A DNA stretch of 64,000 bases from Odoribacter sp. GTDB lineage: Bacteria > Bacteroidota > Bacteroidia > Bacteroidales > Muribaculaceae. Position 1 is the stretch's first letter. Every line of letters begins with the position of its first letter. The translations under genes were made by a program, and so were the position numbers. The notes under the pieces are model-generated. The model did not search any database. It saw only the letters and a list, made by a program, of their open reading frames with translations, and was not told where the DNA came from. The stretch spans positions 1 through 64,000 of the forward strand of contig JAMPHZ010000012.1 of NCBI GenBank assembly GCA_023663145.1, written 5' to 3'. Positions 1 to 7,219 of the stretch are shown here, piece by piece.

Positions 1-232
1 TACACACACTTTTCCCAACATTTCCCAACAATAATTTTCGGACTGAACAAAATCACAGTTTCAGCGTTTGCCGACTTTTCCAACGCCACCGACATCAGAC
101 ACCCTCAAACGCAAAAATCCCGACCCTCCGCGCCAAGCGCAGTGAGCCGGGATATGATATTCGATATGTAGACAGGATCACTCTATCATTCTATCGATAT
201 AGTGATTGGTCTAAACAATATTAGCCTTAACA

Positions 233-583
233 TTATTTTAGCAAATCTTCTATATCAATCTCTTCGATTTCATTCGAGGGTTCATAAAACCGCTTAAATA
301 GCATTATATGGAGTCTTTTAAACTGCTTAAGAAATTCCGAAATTGGCATTTGGGGCAACCCTACTTTTATAAGACGATTTTCATTGTTTACGTCTTCACA
401 TAAAAGTGAGACGGATACGAAATTATCATAACCACAATAAAGAGATACTCCTTGAGGAACATATTGTGATGTATCTAATCCGAACTGTGTTGCAAAATCA
501 TTCAATGTTGCAAAATCTCTAAAGTCAGCAGCGGAAGTTCCTTTAAAGTCATTGTACTGCACGGAAGCGGTTGAAGTTACCAT
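233..583 (-). CDS. hypothetical protein, 116 aa
   Basis: This ORF has an ATG start and an acidic C-terminus (EIEEIDIEDLLK). I recognise no domain, signal peptide or membrane segment; the protein looks small, soluble and cytoplasmic. It lies on the far side of tRNA-Phe in an AT-rich stretch with few conserved genes, typical of a chromosomal site where accessory DNA comes and goes. Composition and codon use look like real coding sequence. The 232 bases to its right edge of the window hold no gene I can support. Function unknown. Confidence 0.55.
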   Translation of the reverse strand: MVTSTASVQYNDFKGTSAADFRDFATLNDFATQFGLDTSQYVPQGVSLYCGYDNFVSVSLLCEDVNNENRLIKVGLPQMPISEFLKQFKRLHIMLFKRFYEPSNEIEEIDIEDLLK

Positions 584-669
584 ATTTTATTAAGAAAAGT
601 TAAAGGATTCAGTTTCGGTTCATTCAGTAGGGTTGAGGTCGGTTCAGTATCATTCAGACGCGGGTACAA

Positions 670-705
670 TAGTGACTTTTGTAGTGACTTTGCAAAATAG
701 TGACT
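670..705. repeat. three direct copies of an 8-base motif downstream of tRNA-Phe
   Basis: TAGTGACT occurs at 670-677, 682-689 and 698-705, at spacings of 12 and 16 bases, just beyond the terminator of tRNA-Phe. Short direct repeats beside the 3' end of a tRNA can be arm-type integrase sites, but no integrase gene is visible here, so that reading is only a suggestion. Confidence 0.4.
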
Positions 706-710
706 GAATG

Positions 711-752
711 AAAAATCGCCAAGCATCTGTGATTTAGACACTTGGCGATTTT
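711..752 (-). terminator. terminator of tRNA-Phe
   Basis: The inverted repeat AATCGCCAAG (714-723) / CTTGGCGATT (741-750) has a 17-base loop. Read on the minus strand the second arm runs into a T-rich stretch. It begins a few bases beyond the 3' end of tRNA-Phe. Confidence 0.7.
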
Positions 753-757
753 AGAGG

Positions 758-830
758 TGGTGCCACCAGGAATCGAACCGGGGACACAAGGATTTTCAGT
801 CCTTTGCTCTACCAACTGAGCTATGGCACC
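758..830 (-). tRNA. tRNA-Phe (GAA)
   Basis: Read on the minus strand, a 73-nt cloverleaf runs from the acceptor GGTGCCA to TGGCACC plus discriminator A. The D-arm (AGCTCAGTTGGTAGAGC), the anticodon arm with loop CTGAAAA (anticodon GAA) and the T-arm (GGTTCGATTCC) are all present. CCA is not encoded. A Bacteroidota promoter sits immediately upstream and a hairpin terminator downstream, so this is a single-gene transcription unit. Confidence 0.96.
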
Positions 831-847
831 ATCGTTGTTTTGCGATG

Positions 848-879
848 CAAAGTTAGGCAGTTTTTTTGAATTGAGCAAA
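848..879 (-). promoter_or_regulatory. promoter of tRNA-Phe
   Basis: On the minus strand TTTG (879-876), 20 bases, then TAACTTTG (855-848). This matches the Bacteroidota primary sigma consensus (TTTG at -33, TAnnTTTG at -7). The -7 box ends 18 bases before the mature tRNA 5' end. Confidence 0.75.
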
Positions 880-925
880 TTTTCTCAGTACTTTTTTGTT
901 CTGCCTCGCTATTTTTATTATTCAA

Positions 926-953
926 ACAGCTCCATCTGGTTTGATGGAGCTGT
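926..953 (-). terminator. hairpin after the DUF3127 gene
   Basis: A perfect 11-bp inverted repeat, ACAGCTCCATC (926-936) and GATGGAGCTGT (943-953), with a 6-base loop starts 12 bases beyond the stop of the DUF3127 gene. No clean T-tract follows on either strand, so its strength as a terminator is uncertain. Confidence 0.5.
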
Positions 954-964
954 TGTTATAGAGT

Positions 965-1348
965 TTAGAACGGCAGGTCTTCGCTGTTATCAGGTTCCAC
1001 GACAGGTGGAATTGGTGATGCTACGGGGCGAGCCGATGGTGCAGGTGCTATAGGAGCAGGCCCAGAGGCTGCTACAGCCTCGCCAAGTTTCTCGGATTTC
1101 CAACCACGGATACTTGTAAACCAGCGTCCTTGATATTCGCGGCTTTCGATATCGAAACTCAATCGTATCTCATCACCTACACTTATGGGGAATTGATCAG
1201 CTTTGTCTCCAAAGAAGTCAAACGCTATCTTGCGGGGAAAGCTGTCTTTGGTTTCAAGTACATATTCGTGGGTCTTCCATGGGTTACCGGCACGTGAAGT
1301 ACCGGTGCGGAGGCCAAGGTCGGCAATAATTTTTCCTTCTACTTCCAT
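965..1348 (-). CDS. DUF3127 OB-fold protein with SSB-like acidic tail
   Basis: This 127-aa protein matches my recollection of the DUF3127 family, small OB-fold-like proteins of Bacteroidota. An N-terminal beta-rich domain (about residues 1-85) is followed by a Pro/Ala-rich flexible linker (about 90-118). The last residues are NSEDLPF. An acidic tip ending in hydrophobic-Pro-Phe is the hallmark of the single-stranded DNA binding protein tail that recruits repair and replication proteins. The layout of OB domain, disordered linker and tail therefore copies bacterial SSB. No pathway is shown by the neighbours (two tRNA genes). A TACCTTTG -7 box (1390-1383) lies upstream without a good -33 partner. 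A DNA-metabolism role is inference. Confidence 0.8.
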   Translation of the reverse strand: MEVEGKIIADLGLRTGTSRAGNPWKTHEYVLETKDSFPRKIAFDFFGDKADQFPISVGDEIRLSFDIESREYQGRWFTSIRGWKSEKLGEAVAASGPAPIAPAPSARPVASPIPPVVEPDNSEDLPF

Positions 1349-1452
1349 TTATGATAGGGGTTATAATTTGTTTTCGTATAGGCAAAGGTAAGAATTTTTT
1401 TTGGTGGAAGGCTTATATATGCGTTATTTTTTGCTTGTTGTGTCAATAATTA

Positions 1453-1484
1453 GTTGCACAGGTGTGGGGGATTGTGTAACTTTG
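1453..1484 (+). promoter_or_regulatory. promoter of tRNA-Arg
   Basis: The -7 box TAACTTTG (1477-1484) has a near-consensus GTTG (1453-1456) 20 bases upstream. It lies 13 bases before the tRNA-Arg 5' end. Confidence 0.65.
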
Positions 1485-1497
1485 CAGTGCAAAACGG

Positions 1498-1571
1498 GGT
1501 CCGGTAGCTCAGCTGGATAGAGCATCTGCCTTCTAAGCAGACGGTCACGCGTTCGAATCGCGTCCGGATCA
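1498..1571 (+). tRNA. tRNA-Arg (TCT)
   Basis: A 74-nt cloverleaf: acceptor GGTCCGG pairs with CCGGATC with one G-T pair. The D-arm is AGCTCAGCTGGATAGAGC and the anticodon loop CTTCTAA gives TCT. The T-arm is GCGTTCGAATCGC and the discriminator is A. CCA is not encoded. It has its own promoter and terminator. Confidence 0.95.
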
Positions 1572-1572
1572 C

Positions 1573-1601
1573 AAAAGGAGTCATAACCGACTCCTTTTTT
1601 T
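1573..1601 (+). terminator. terminator of tRNA-Arg
   Basis: The stem AAAAGGAGTC / GACTCCTTTT has a short loop and is followed by a run of T, directly after the tRNA. This is a canonical intrinsic terminator. Confidence 0.85.
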
Positions 1602-1628
1602 CGTATATATTTAATTGATTTCAGATAG

Positions 1629-1978
1629 TTAAGACACACTCAATGGTAAGACGTGCTGCTGTTGCGTTTGGATGTATGGGGACGTTAGAGCTGCGTTTGG
1701 TACCAAGTGTCCCACTTTCTCTAATCGACTGACATCAAACTCTAACTTCTTAAAATCATTAGGTAGAGCAGCGGCCACGTTGATCTCGCCGTATGACGAA
1801 GCGACGGCTCTATCCTCGAGCTCCGCAACGTCATATCACTGCGATATTCCTTTCTCGGAGGCTGGCAAAACGTCAAGATCCTTACCTCCAGCGAGTGCCG
1901 CCGACTGCTGTATCTTCCGCATAATCGGCGGTCTCGATGTTTTCTTTGACTTTGCATATTCCGCCGAAAATGCATAAA
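1629..1978 (-). pseudogene. decayed coding remnant, one in-frame stop
   Basis: Read on the minus strand from about 1978 to 1629, one frame stays open over about 115 codons except for a single TGA near 1837. The translation has natural composition on both sides of the stop, for example ALAGGKDLDVLPASEKGISQ before it and YDVAELEDRAVASSYGEIN after it. The plus-strand ORF covering the same bases is Ser/Ala-rich in the way antisense frames usually are. There is no clear start codon and I recognise no family. It lies between tRNA-Arg and another decayed gene, which suggests a degenerate mobile-element remnant. Confidence 0.35.
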
Positions 1979-1982
1979 TTTG
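1951..1982 (+). promoter_or_regulatory. promoter of the small membrane gene
   Basis: TTTG (1951-1954), 20 bases, TAAATTTG (1975-1982): a full match to the Bacteroidota consensus. An ATG begins 20 bases after the box at 2002, so the message would have a very short leader. This argues that the reading frame starting at 2002 is or was expressed. Confidence 0.65.
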
Positions 1983-2001
1983 CACCATAAAAAATTTGAC
2001 T

Positions 2002-2323
2002 ATGCGTATTTATAAAGCATTTCTTGCGTCATTCTTGATTTCCTTCTGCCTACCCATAACTCTTGTGACGTTAATGGATGGCGAAAGAGATTATATGCGT
2101 GATACTTACGGAGGTATTTCATTCTCCACCTAATTTTATTTTAGGATTAGTGTTCTTTTTTATTTCTTTCCCTCTATTTTACTGGGCAATTAAAGTTTCA
2201 GACAAGAAACAAGATGAAAAAGAAATGCGAGAAAAAGAGCAACAAGAGACAAATCAATTGATTAGAGAAATGTTGGAACAGAAGAGAGCTGAACAAAGTT
2301 CCGGCTCTAATAATAACCAATAA
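2002..2323 (+). pseudogene. small two-TM membrane protein, apparently frameshifted
   Basis: Two overlapping frames share this stretch. The first starts at ATG 2002, right behind a consensus promoter, and encodes 43 residues with one hydrophobic segment (YKAFLASFLISFCLPITLVT) before TAA at 2131. The second is open from 2078 to 2323 (81 residues). It has a second hydrophobic segment (FILGLVFFFISFPLFYWAI) and a charged helical tail rich in Glu, Lys and Gln. Joining them by one shift in the overlap would give a membrane protein of about 105 residues with two TM helices and a coiled-coil tail. Alternatives are an intact 81-residue gene with its own start, or two overlapping small genes. I recognise no family. 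Confidence 0.45.
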
Positions 2324-2385
2324 TGATTTGCGTCTTTTCGCGCACATAATATAGTCTATAACTTTGAACCACCAACCTCAAGGTT

Positions 2386-2965
2386 ATGGACTTTTCTTTT
2401 CATCCAGACGACTTAAATTTCAACTCCGTAGAGCAACTGACGAGCCTTTAAGCCCGTGCAGCATTCACCGTCAATTCACAATCGATATTCCGCGAGGACT
2501 CCGGCACAGTGCCGACACTCATAGATGATAAACTCTCATATATCCCGTAGGGCGTCGATAATCAAATGTCTTTCGATATTCCCTACCTCATATAGAAAGA
2601 CGTAACCATCGCCATCGGCCAATGCTTCAACGCCGAGGATGTGACATGACACATGTTTGCGTTACGAGACCTCTCACTAATCACTAAACAAGAAATCGAA
2701 GAATTCTATTTATACAACGACCTCGCCGCAGGTGAGAAAGAGAAAAATCGGAGTATTACGACCGCAATTATATGTGGGATGGCACGACGGTTCCAATCAC
2801 TTTGTCGGCAATTACCTCCCTTATCCGAATGTCGAGGATATAGTCATTGCCGACGATTGGAGCAACTTTGCATACGTCAACTTCTCCCTGCGTATCAACA
2901 ATTGCTGAGATTACCAACAAAATGGCCTCCTTTCTATTGTGCAGCTCTATATGCAGGATCAAATA
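2386..2965 (+). pseudogene. degenerate gene with multiple stops and a frameshift
   Basis: From ATG 2386 one frame reads as convincing protein (MDFSFHPDDLNFNSVEQLTS at the start). It is broken by TAA near 2449, TAG near 2548, TAG near 2593 and TGA near 2647. It resumes as IEEFYLYNDLAAGEKEKN up to about 2755. A second frame then takes over from about 2755 (VGWHDGSNHFVGNYLPYPNV, then VIADDWSNFAYVNFSLRINN), hits TGA near 2906 and ends near 2965. Several stops are one substitution from sense codons. The start resembles portal-type phage proteins of Bacteroidales as I remember them, but I could not confirm that. Its end overlaps the 3' end of the opposite nuclease gene. Confidence 0.6.
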
Positions 2966-3704
2966 TAGTGTTCAGCACATGAGCAAGACGTAATCCTCCA
3001 CGCAGCAACTGCTGCTCTATAACCGGAGTCCAACGGGCAATATCGTTGTACATAACTTTTGCTCCTGGCCTGAAATATACGTAACATTGCTGCGCTATGT
3101 CGTAGGTCTGTGCCGCCCAATCGTCGGGAGTACCGGCTATGATCTGTGCTTCGGCAGCCGGTGTAGCCCGATCAATCTGTTGCTGCCATTCAGTATAACT
3201 CCATTTATGTCCGCTTTCAACAAGAGATGAATCCCAGATTGAATGAAGATTGGTGTTCCGGTCAAAGAATTTCATCTTTATGGTGTTCCCTCCTCGGTCA
3301 GCAGCGTTGCCAAGGTGCATCGGCTGATGAAGATCTCCTATCACATGCGTCAGGATCTTAATAGCGAGAGCAGCATCTGCGGGTGTGGCATCCGGATTTT
3401 TAAGCGTCTCTATCTGTCCATATATAGCGGTGACTGCGTCGCCTTTGGGATCCGCTTCAACATCCATGTTCTTATAGTGCCATGTTTTAGTATATGCATA
3501 ATCCATTGAATAAGATGCGTTATCAAGCCAATTGGCCCAATACACAAGTGATTTCCCGTCGAGTATAGAGTCAACGGCTGCCCGCGTCGCATCTGTGAGA
3601 TGACACTCTGCTATATATGCGGTAACGTCGTGGCCTTTCTGGCTCCATGCCCCGGCGGTTATGGATACCACGGCAAAAAAGAGTGTGAATATATATTTTT
3701 TCAT
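2934..3704 (-). CDS. secreted S1/P1-type zinc nuclease
   Basis: This 256-aa protein belongs to the S1/P1 nuclease/phospholipase C superfamily, which cleaves single-stranded nucleic acid using three zinc ions. The signal peptide is about residues 1-19, and cleavage after A19 would expose Trp20 as the mature N-terminus, as family members need for zinc binding. Ligands visible in order are W20, H25 (KGH), the Asp in WLDNAS, the His in TWHYKN, the cluster HVIGDLHQPMH and finally HSIWD. The length fits the family. Likely role is extracytoplasmic RNA/DNA degradation for nucleotide scavenging. It is transcribed alone; a TATCTTTG box (3750-3743) lies upstream. The stop region overlaps a decayed gene on the other strand. 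Confidence 0.9.
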   Translation of the reverse strand: MKKYIFTLFFAVVSITAGAWSQKGHDVTAYIAECHLTDATRAAVDSILDGKSLVYWANWLDNASYSMDYAYTKTWHYKNMDVEADPKGDAVTAIYGQIETLKNPDATPADAALAIKILTHVIGDLHQPMHLGNAADRGGNTIKMKFFDRNTNLHSIWDSSLVESGHKWSYTEWQQQIDRATPAAEAQIIAGTPDDWAAQTYDIAQQCYVYFRPGAKVMYNDIARWTPVIEQQLLRGGLRLAHVLNTIFDPAYRAAQ

Positions 3705-3847
3705 TTTTTATTATTGTGTATATGGGAAAATAATGTAATAGGCAAAGATACGCACATTTTTGCGGTTTCATGTTAAAAAATCGTTTATTTTTCAACTTTT
3801 ACGGCAACTTATTTATTCATTAAATTAGAAATCTCAATTATTTTAGC

Positions 3848-4594
3848 ATGAAGAAGATTGTTTTACTACGCCATGGCGAGAGTGAGTGGAATCGCGAGAA
3901 TCGTTTTACAGGTTGGACTGATGTAGATCTCACGGCCGACGGCATTAAGGAGGCCGCACGTGCCGGCGATGAGCTGCGTGAACAGGGGTATACTTTCGAC
4001 CGGGCTTTCACCTCTTACCTCAAGCGTGCCGTAAAGACTCTTGATGTGGTACTTGACCGTATGAATCTCGATTGGATAGCTGTTGACAAAAGCTGGCGGC
4101 TTAATGAAAAGCATTATGGGGTTCTCCAGGGACTGAATAAGGCTGAGACAGCAAAGAAGTTCGGAGAAGAACAGGTACATGAATGGCGCCGCAGCTATGA
4201 CATCGCACCTGGCGCGCTTGCACCTGACGATCCACGGAGTCCGCTACTTGACAAAAGATATGCCGATGTACCTCGCGATTTATTGCCATTGACTGAGTCA
4301 TTGGCCGACGCGGTAGCCCGCGTCATGCCATATTGGGAGTGTGAAGTTCTACCGGCACTGACAAATTGTGATTCCATCATAGTGGTGGCACATGGCAACA
4401 GCCTTAGAGCTATAGTAAAGAATATCAAAGGAATATCTGATGATGACATTTCGTCGCTTAATATTCCTACAGCCGAGCCATGGGTCTTCGAGTTTGATGA
4501 CAACCTGACTTATGTACGGGACTATTTTGCAGGAAATGCCGACGATATAAGACGCAAAATGGCAAAGGTGGCTGCTCAGGGATCGGCAAAGTAG
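3848..4594 (+). CDS. gpmA: 2,3-bisphosphoglycerate-dependent phosphoglycerate mutase
   Basis: Interconverts 3- and 2-phosphoglycerate in glycolysis and gluconeogenesis in the cytoplasm. The 248-aa length is standard for the cofactor-dependent enzyme. The phosphohistidine motif [10 protein letters not shown] lies at residues 6-15 (His9). [12 protein letters not shown] and the second catalytic His in [10 protein letters not shown] (about residue 183) are both present. The ATG is preceded by an AT-rich leader. The gene stands alone and ends at a strong shared terminator. Confidence 0.96.
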   Translation: MKKIVLLRHGESEWNRENRFTGWTDVDLTADGIKEAARAGDELREQGYTFDRAFTSYLKRAVKTLDVVLDRMNLDWIAVDKSWRLNEKHYGVLQGLNKAETAKKFGEEQVHEWRRSYDIAPGALAPDDPRSPLLDKRYADVPRDLLPLTESLADAVARVMPYWECEVLPALTNCDSIIVVAHGNSLRAIVKNIKGISDDDISSLNIPTAEPWVFEFDDNLTYVRDYFAGNADDIRRKMAKVAAQGSAK

Positions 4595-4617
4595 AACCGT
4601 GTATCTCATGAATCGAT

Positions 4618-4664
4618 AATAAAACGGTCCTCGCAAGTTGACTACTTGCGAGGACCGTTTTATT
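4618..4664. terminator. bidirectional terminator between gpmA and the glycosidase gene
   Basis: A perfect 21-bp inverted repeat (4618-4638 and 4644-4664) with a 5-base loop and A/T-rich outer ends (AATAAAA / TTTTATT). It gives a T-run on both strands and lies between two convergent genes. Confidence 0.88.
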
Positions 4665-4675
4665 ACTCAGACGAA

Positions 4676-7117
4676 TCAGCGCACTACTATCTTTGCCGTC
4701 GAGCGCTGTGTCGGTGTAGTTGCCACGAGGATGTAGACACCGGTGTTGGGCACCTCTACTGATGATGCCTCCTTAACACAGGTCACGAGGCGACCGGTTG
4801 CGTCATAAAGCTCGAGGGATGATGCTATGAACGGCAACACCACATGGCCGCCTATGATTGCAGGATTCAGAGATGATGGAGCTGCTGTGATGTTTTGGAC
4901 TCCATCGAAATCCTTATAGATAACATTTAACGATGGCATGTCAATATGGAAATCGCCCTGCACACTGCCGAATTCAAGAACAATAGACTGAAATGTGAGA
5001 GGATAGATGCCGGGGTCATTTACATCGGCAAAATCACTCATATAAAATGTAAGCACCCCGCCGTCAGCCTCACTCAATTGTTTCTTTACCGACATCTGGC
5101 GTGAACCTGTCGGAGTAAGATTAATGGTTATGGCATTAAGTGGAGCCTCACCAGGCTCAACTGCCACCTCGATGGCATCAGGTATGCTATGCAGAGCTAT
5201 TGCACGCTTGAGTGTGATTTTTCGTGACGCGCCGGTTTTAAGCGTGAAGTCAAGTGAGACAGATTTTTCAGGCGAGATTGCGAATCCATTGATTACTGAG
5301 CCGGTCGCTGTATTTTTCCAAGCTGAGGCATCTTCATCGGGCAGAAGTGAGATCGCGGCCGCAACAGGAGACTGCACTGTCACATCGATCTTGAACTCAT
5401 TGTCACCGCGGCGGCCGGTTATGACCGCCATGCCGTCTGATACGCCTTTGATAATGCCGGCCTGATCAACCGTGGCAATATTGTCATCACTTGATTCCCA
5501 TGCGAAAGCCCGCGCGTCAACAGGCATTGATGCGCCATTTACGGTAGCCGTCAACAAGATAGGGGTTGGATGAATATTGTCTACAATAAGCGATGAATAT
5601 TTCAACGATGCCGGGAAAGAATCGTCAACAGTAACTGCGATAGAAGCTGTCATATCACCACATGTAGCCTTGAGGGCATGCATACCGCGCCCGGTACATA
5701 ACAGGGTCGTGCCATCTACAGTCCCGAGATCATCACCGGCAGTGAGTGTAAAATCAGCGATATTGGTATCGACGAGTTGGCCATACCGGTTATATCCGTA
5801 GATAACAGGAGTATATGAGCCATAAAGCGGCAGAGTGATCGCATGGTCAGCAAAGCGTATGGATGCAACCTGATTGTCAGCCGGAGCCTTGAGAGCGAAA
5901 TATAAACCGTTGCCTATCGCACGTTCAGAACCGTCGCGTGGAGAGTTATAGATACCGAAATTCTTACTCCACACTGCTGTAGAGCCCCCACCGTCAAGGT
6001 CAAGGCCGTCATAACAACCAAGAGCCTTAAGCAACGCAGCAGATTCATAATATGTAAGGCCTGAACCATCAACGGCCACAAATACCATCATATCACGGTC
6101 TTCACTGAAGCCGACCACCGAACGCTGATATTTGGATCCAGGGGTGTTTATCCAACGTATAGCCTCCCTCGTTATGTTGCCTTTGTTGAGGATTCGCACG
6201 TCTCCGCCGAGAATATTGACAATATCAGGCTTGATACCGTCATGGGCTGGTAGCGACACCACAATCTTGAGTTTAACCACATCACCCTTCTTAAGGCCGT
6301 CAATGTATTCATTACAATAACCGGGGCCACAAGATATCACTATACCATCTGCAGGTATTGACGTATTACCACCCGGTGTCCAATCGGTATCCACTATGAA
6401 CTTCACAGATTTGTTTATGCTCCATGAAGCACCGTCAGCCATGCGTAACACCATTTCGCGGCCTGTGGCATCGGTTGCAGTAGAGGCGCCCATATATGAA
6501 TTATAGACCACCATCTCACCGGAACGGCGAGGATAATTGACGGCGGTTGCATCAACCACCGTAGATCCATCGTTGTTCAACAGTCTATATTTAAAATCAG
6601 TGGCATCTATGTACCACGAATCAGATGTAGTGATAAGAGCATTCTCGCGGCTCACTATATCTATCATGTCAGGGGCAGCGATTTTACCATCTATCGCACA
6701 TGCCATATTCGGATAACCCAAAATAGACGTACCGAACTCATGTTGGTTGGCAAAACTTGATGTAATGAAGAAATCACCGTTTATACCGGTAAGATACCGG
6801 TATTCGCCCGACGCGTCGTGGCGTGCAGCCATTGATGAAAGTGACTCGGCTGTGCGGCATTGGTCCTTACCTATAATCACACGTGGTTCAACAAGCCCGG
6901 CGGTTGCGCCTTCGCTGCGACGCAGGGTAGATGTGTATACTTTTATGTTGCGGCCGGGAGCCGAAAGAGTGAGATGACTCTGTGTAACACCGGGGCCTAC
7001 CACATGACAATATACGGTATCAATGTTAAATGTGGTACCGTCAAGATCGGCCTCGAAAGCTGAGGCTGACAACACAGCAGCCATGGTTGCGAATGATGTA
7101 AGTAATAGTTGTTTCAT
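4676..7117 (-). CDS. exported phosphodiester glycosidase family protein with Ig-like domain and sorting-type C-terminus
   Basis: An 813-aa exported protein with a signal peptide (cut near residue 20). The central region, about residues 110-410, matches the phosphodiester glycosidase (NAGPA/DUF2233) family. It shows INGDFF near the start of the domain, and VAVDGSGLTYYES then YDGLDLDGGGSTAVW near its end; the last motif is the family signature. A Big2-like Ig domain follows (WESSDDNIATVD, about 545-595). The last 70 residues (LYDATGRLV... GVYILVATTP) resemble the C-terminal sorting domain of type IX secretion cargo or a related anchor. Probable role is cleavage of sugar-phosphodiester linkages at the cell surface; the substrate is unknown. 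Confidence 0.82.
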   Translation of the reverse strand: MKQLLLTSFATMAAVLSASAFEADLDGTTFNIDTVYCHVVGPGVTQSHLTLSAPGRNIKVYTSTLRRSEGATAGLVEPRVIIGKDQCRTAESLSSMAARHDASGEYRYLTGINGDFFITSSFANQHEFGTSILGYPNMACAIDGKIAAPDMIDIVSRENALITTSDSWYIDATDFKYRLLNNDGSTVVDATAVNYPRRSGEMVVYNSYMGASTATDATGREMVLRMADGASWSINKSVKFIVDTDWTPGGNTSIPADGIVISCGPGYCNEYIDGLKKGDVVKLKIVVSLPAHDGIKPDIVNILGGDVRILNKGNITREAIRWINTPGSKYQRSVVGFSEDRDMMVFVAVDGSGLTYYESAALLKALGCYDGLDLDGGGSTAVWSKNFGIYNSPRDGSERAIGNGLYFALKAPADNQVASIRFADHAITLPLYGSYTPVIYGYNRYGQLVDTNIADFTLTAGDDLGTVDGTTLLCTGRGMHALKATCGDMTASIAVTVDDSFPASLKYSSLIVDNIHPTPILLTATVNGASMPVDARAFAWESSDDNIATVDQAGIIKGVSDGMAVITGRRGDNEFKIDVTVQSPVAAAISLLPDEDASAWKNTATGSVINGFAISPEKSVSLDFTLKTGASRKITLKRAIALHSIPDAIEVAVEPGEAPLNAITINLTPTGSRQMSVKKQLSEADGGVLTFYMSDFADVNDPGIYPLTFQSIVLEFGSVQGDFHIDMPSLNVIYKDFDGVQNITAAPSSLNPAIIGGHVVLPFIASSLELYDATGRLVTCVKEASSVEVPNTGVYILVATTPTQRSTAKIVVR

Positions 7118-7156
7118 GATGATAAGGAGATTTAAGGTCGAAATTTTTTATTTTAA

Positions 7157-7196
7157 GGTTTACAGGCCTTGTTTTAAATCCATCGACCTGTAAACC
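7157..7196 (-). terminator. hairpin after yidC
   Basis: Inverted repeat GGTTTACAGG (7157-7166) / CCTGTAAACC (7187-7196) in the gap between yidC and the next gene. The flank on the minus strand is A/T-rich but not a clean T-run, so termination is probable rather than certain. Confidence 0.5.
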
Positions 7197-7219
7197 ATAT
7201 TATAGCTTATGAAAAAATA

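Noticed and set aside
654..878. Minus-strand 74-residue ORF covering tRNA-Phe
   Set aside because: The stretch IAQLVEQRTENPCVPGSIPGG is the familiar false translation of tRNA-Phe, not a protein.
1424..1639. Minus-strand 71-residue ORF covering tRNA-Arg
   Set aside because: The AIRTRDRLLRRQMLYPAELPD-type sequence is the antisense of a tRNA-Arg gene and a known annotation artefact.
1672..1977. Plus-strand 101-residue ORF
   Set aside because: Ser/Ala-rich composition is typical of an antisense frame; the minus frame reads better, and the -33 and -7 boxes of the next gene lie within it.
2653..2982. Plus-strand 109-residue ORF
   Set aside because: It is the tail of the decayed gene read past its frameshift; composition becomes Arg/Cys/Leu-rich after about residue 40.
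4618..4664. Insertion-sequence end or attachment site
   Set aside because: A perfect hairpin with T-runs on both sides between convergent genes is better explained as a terminator; no transposase is present.
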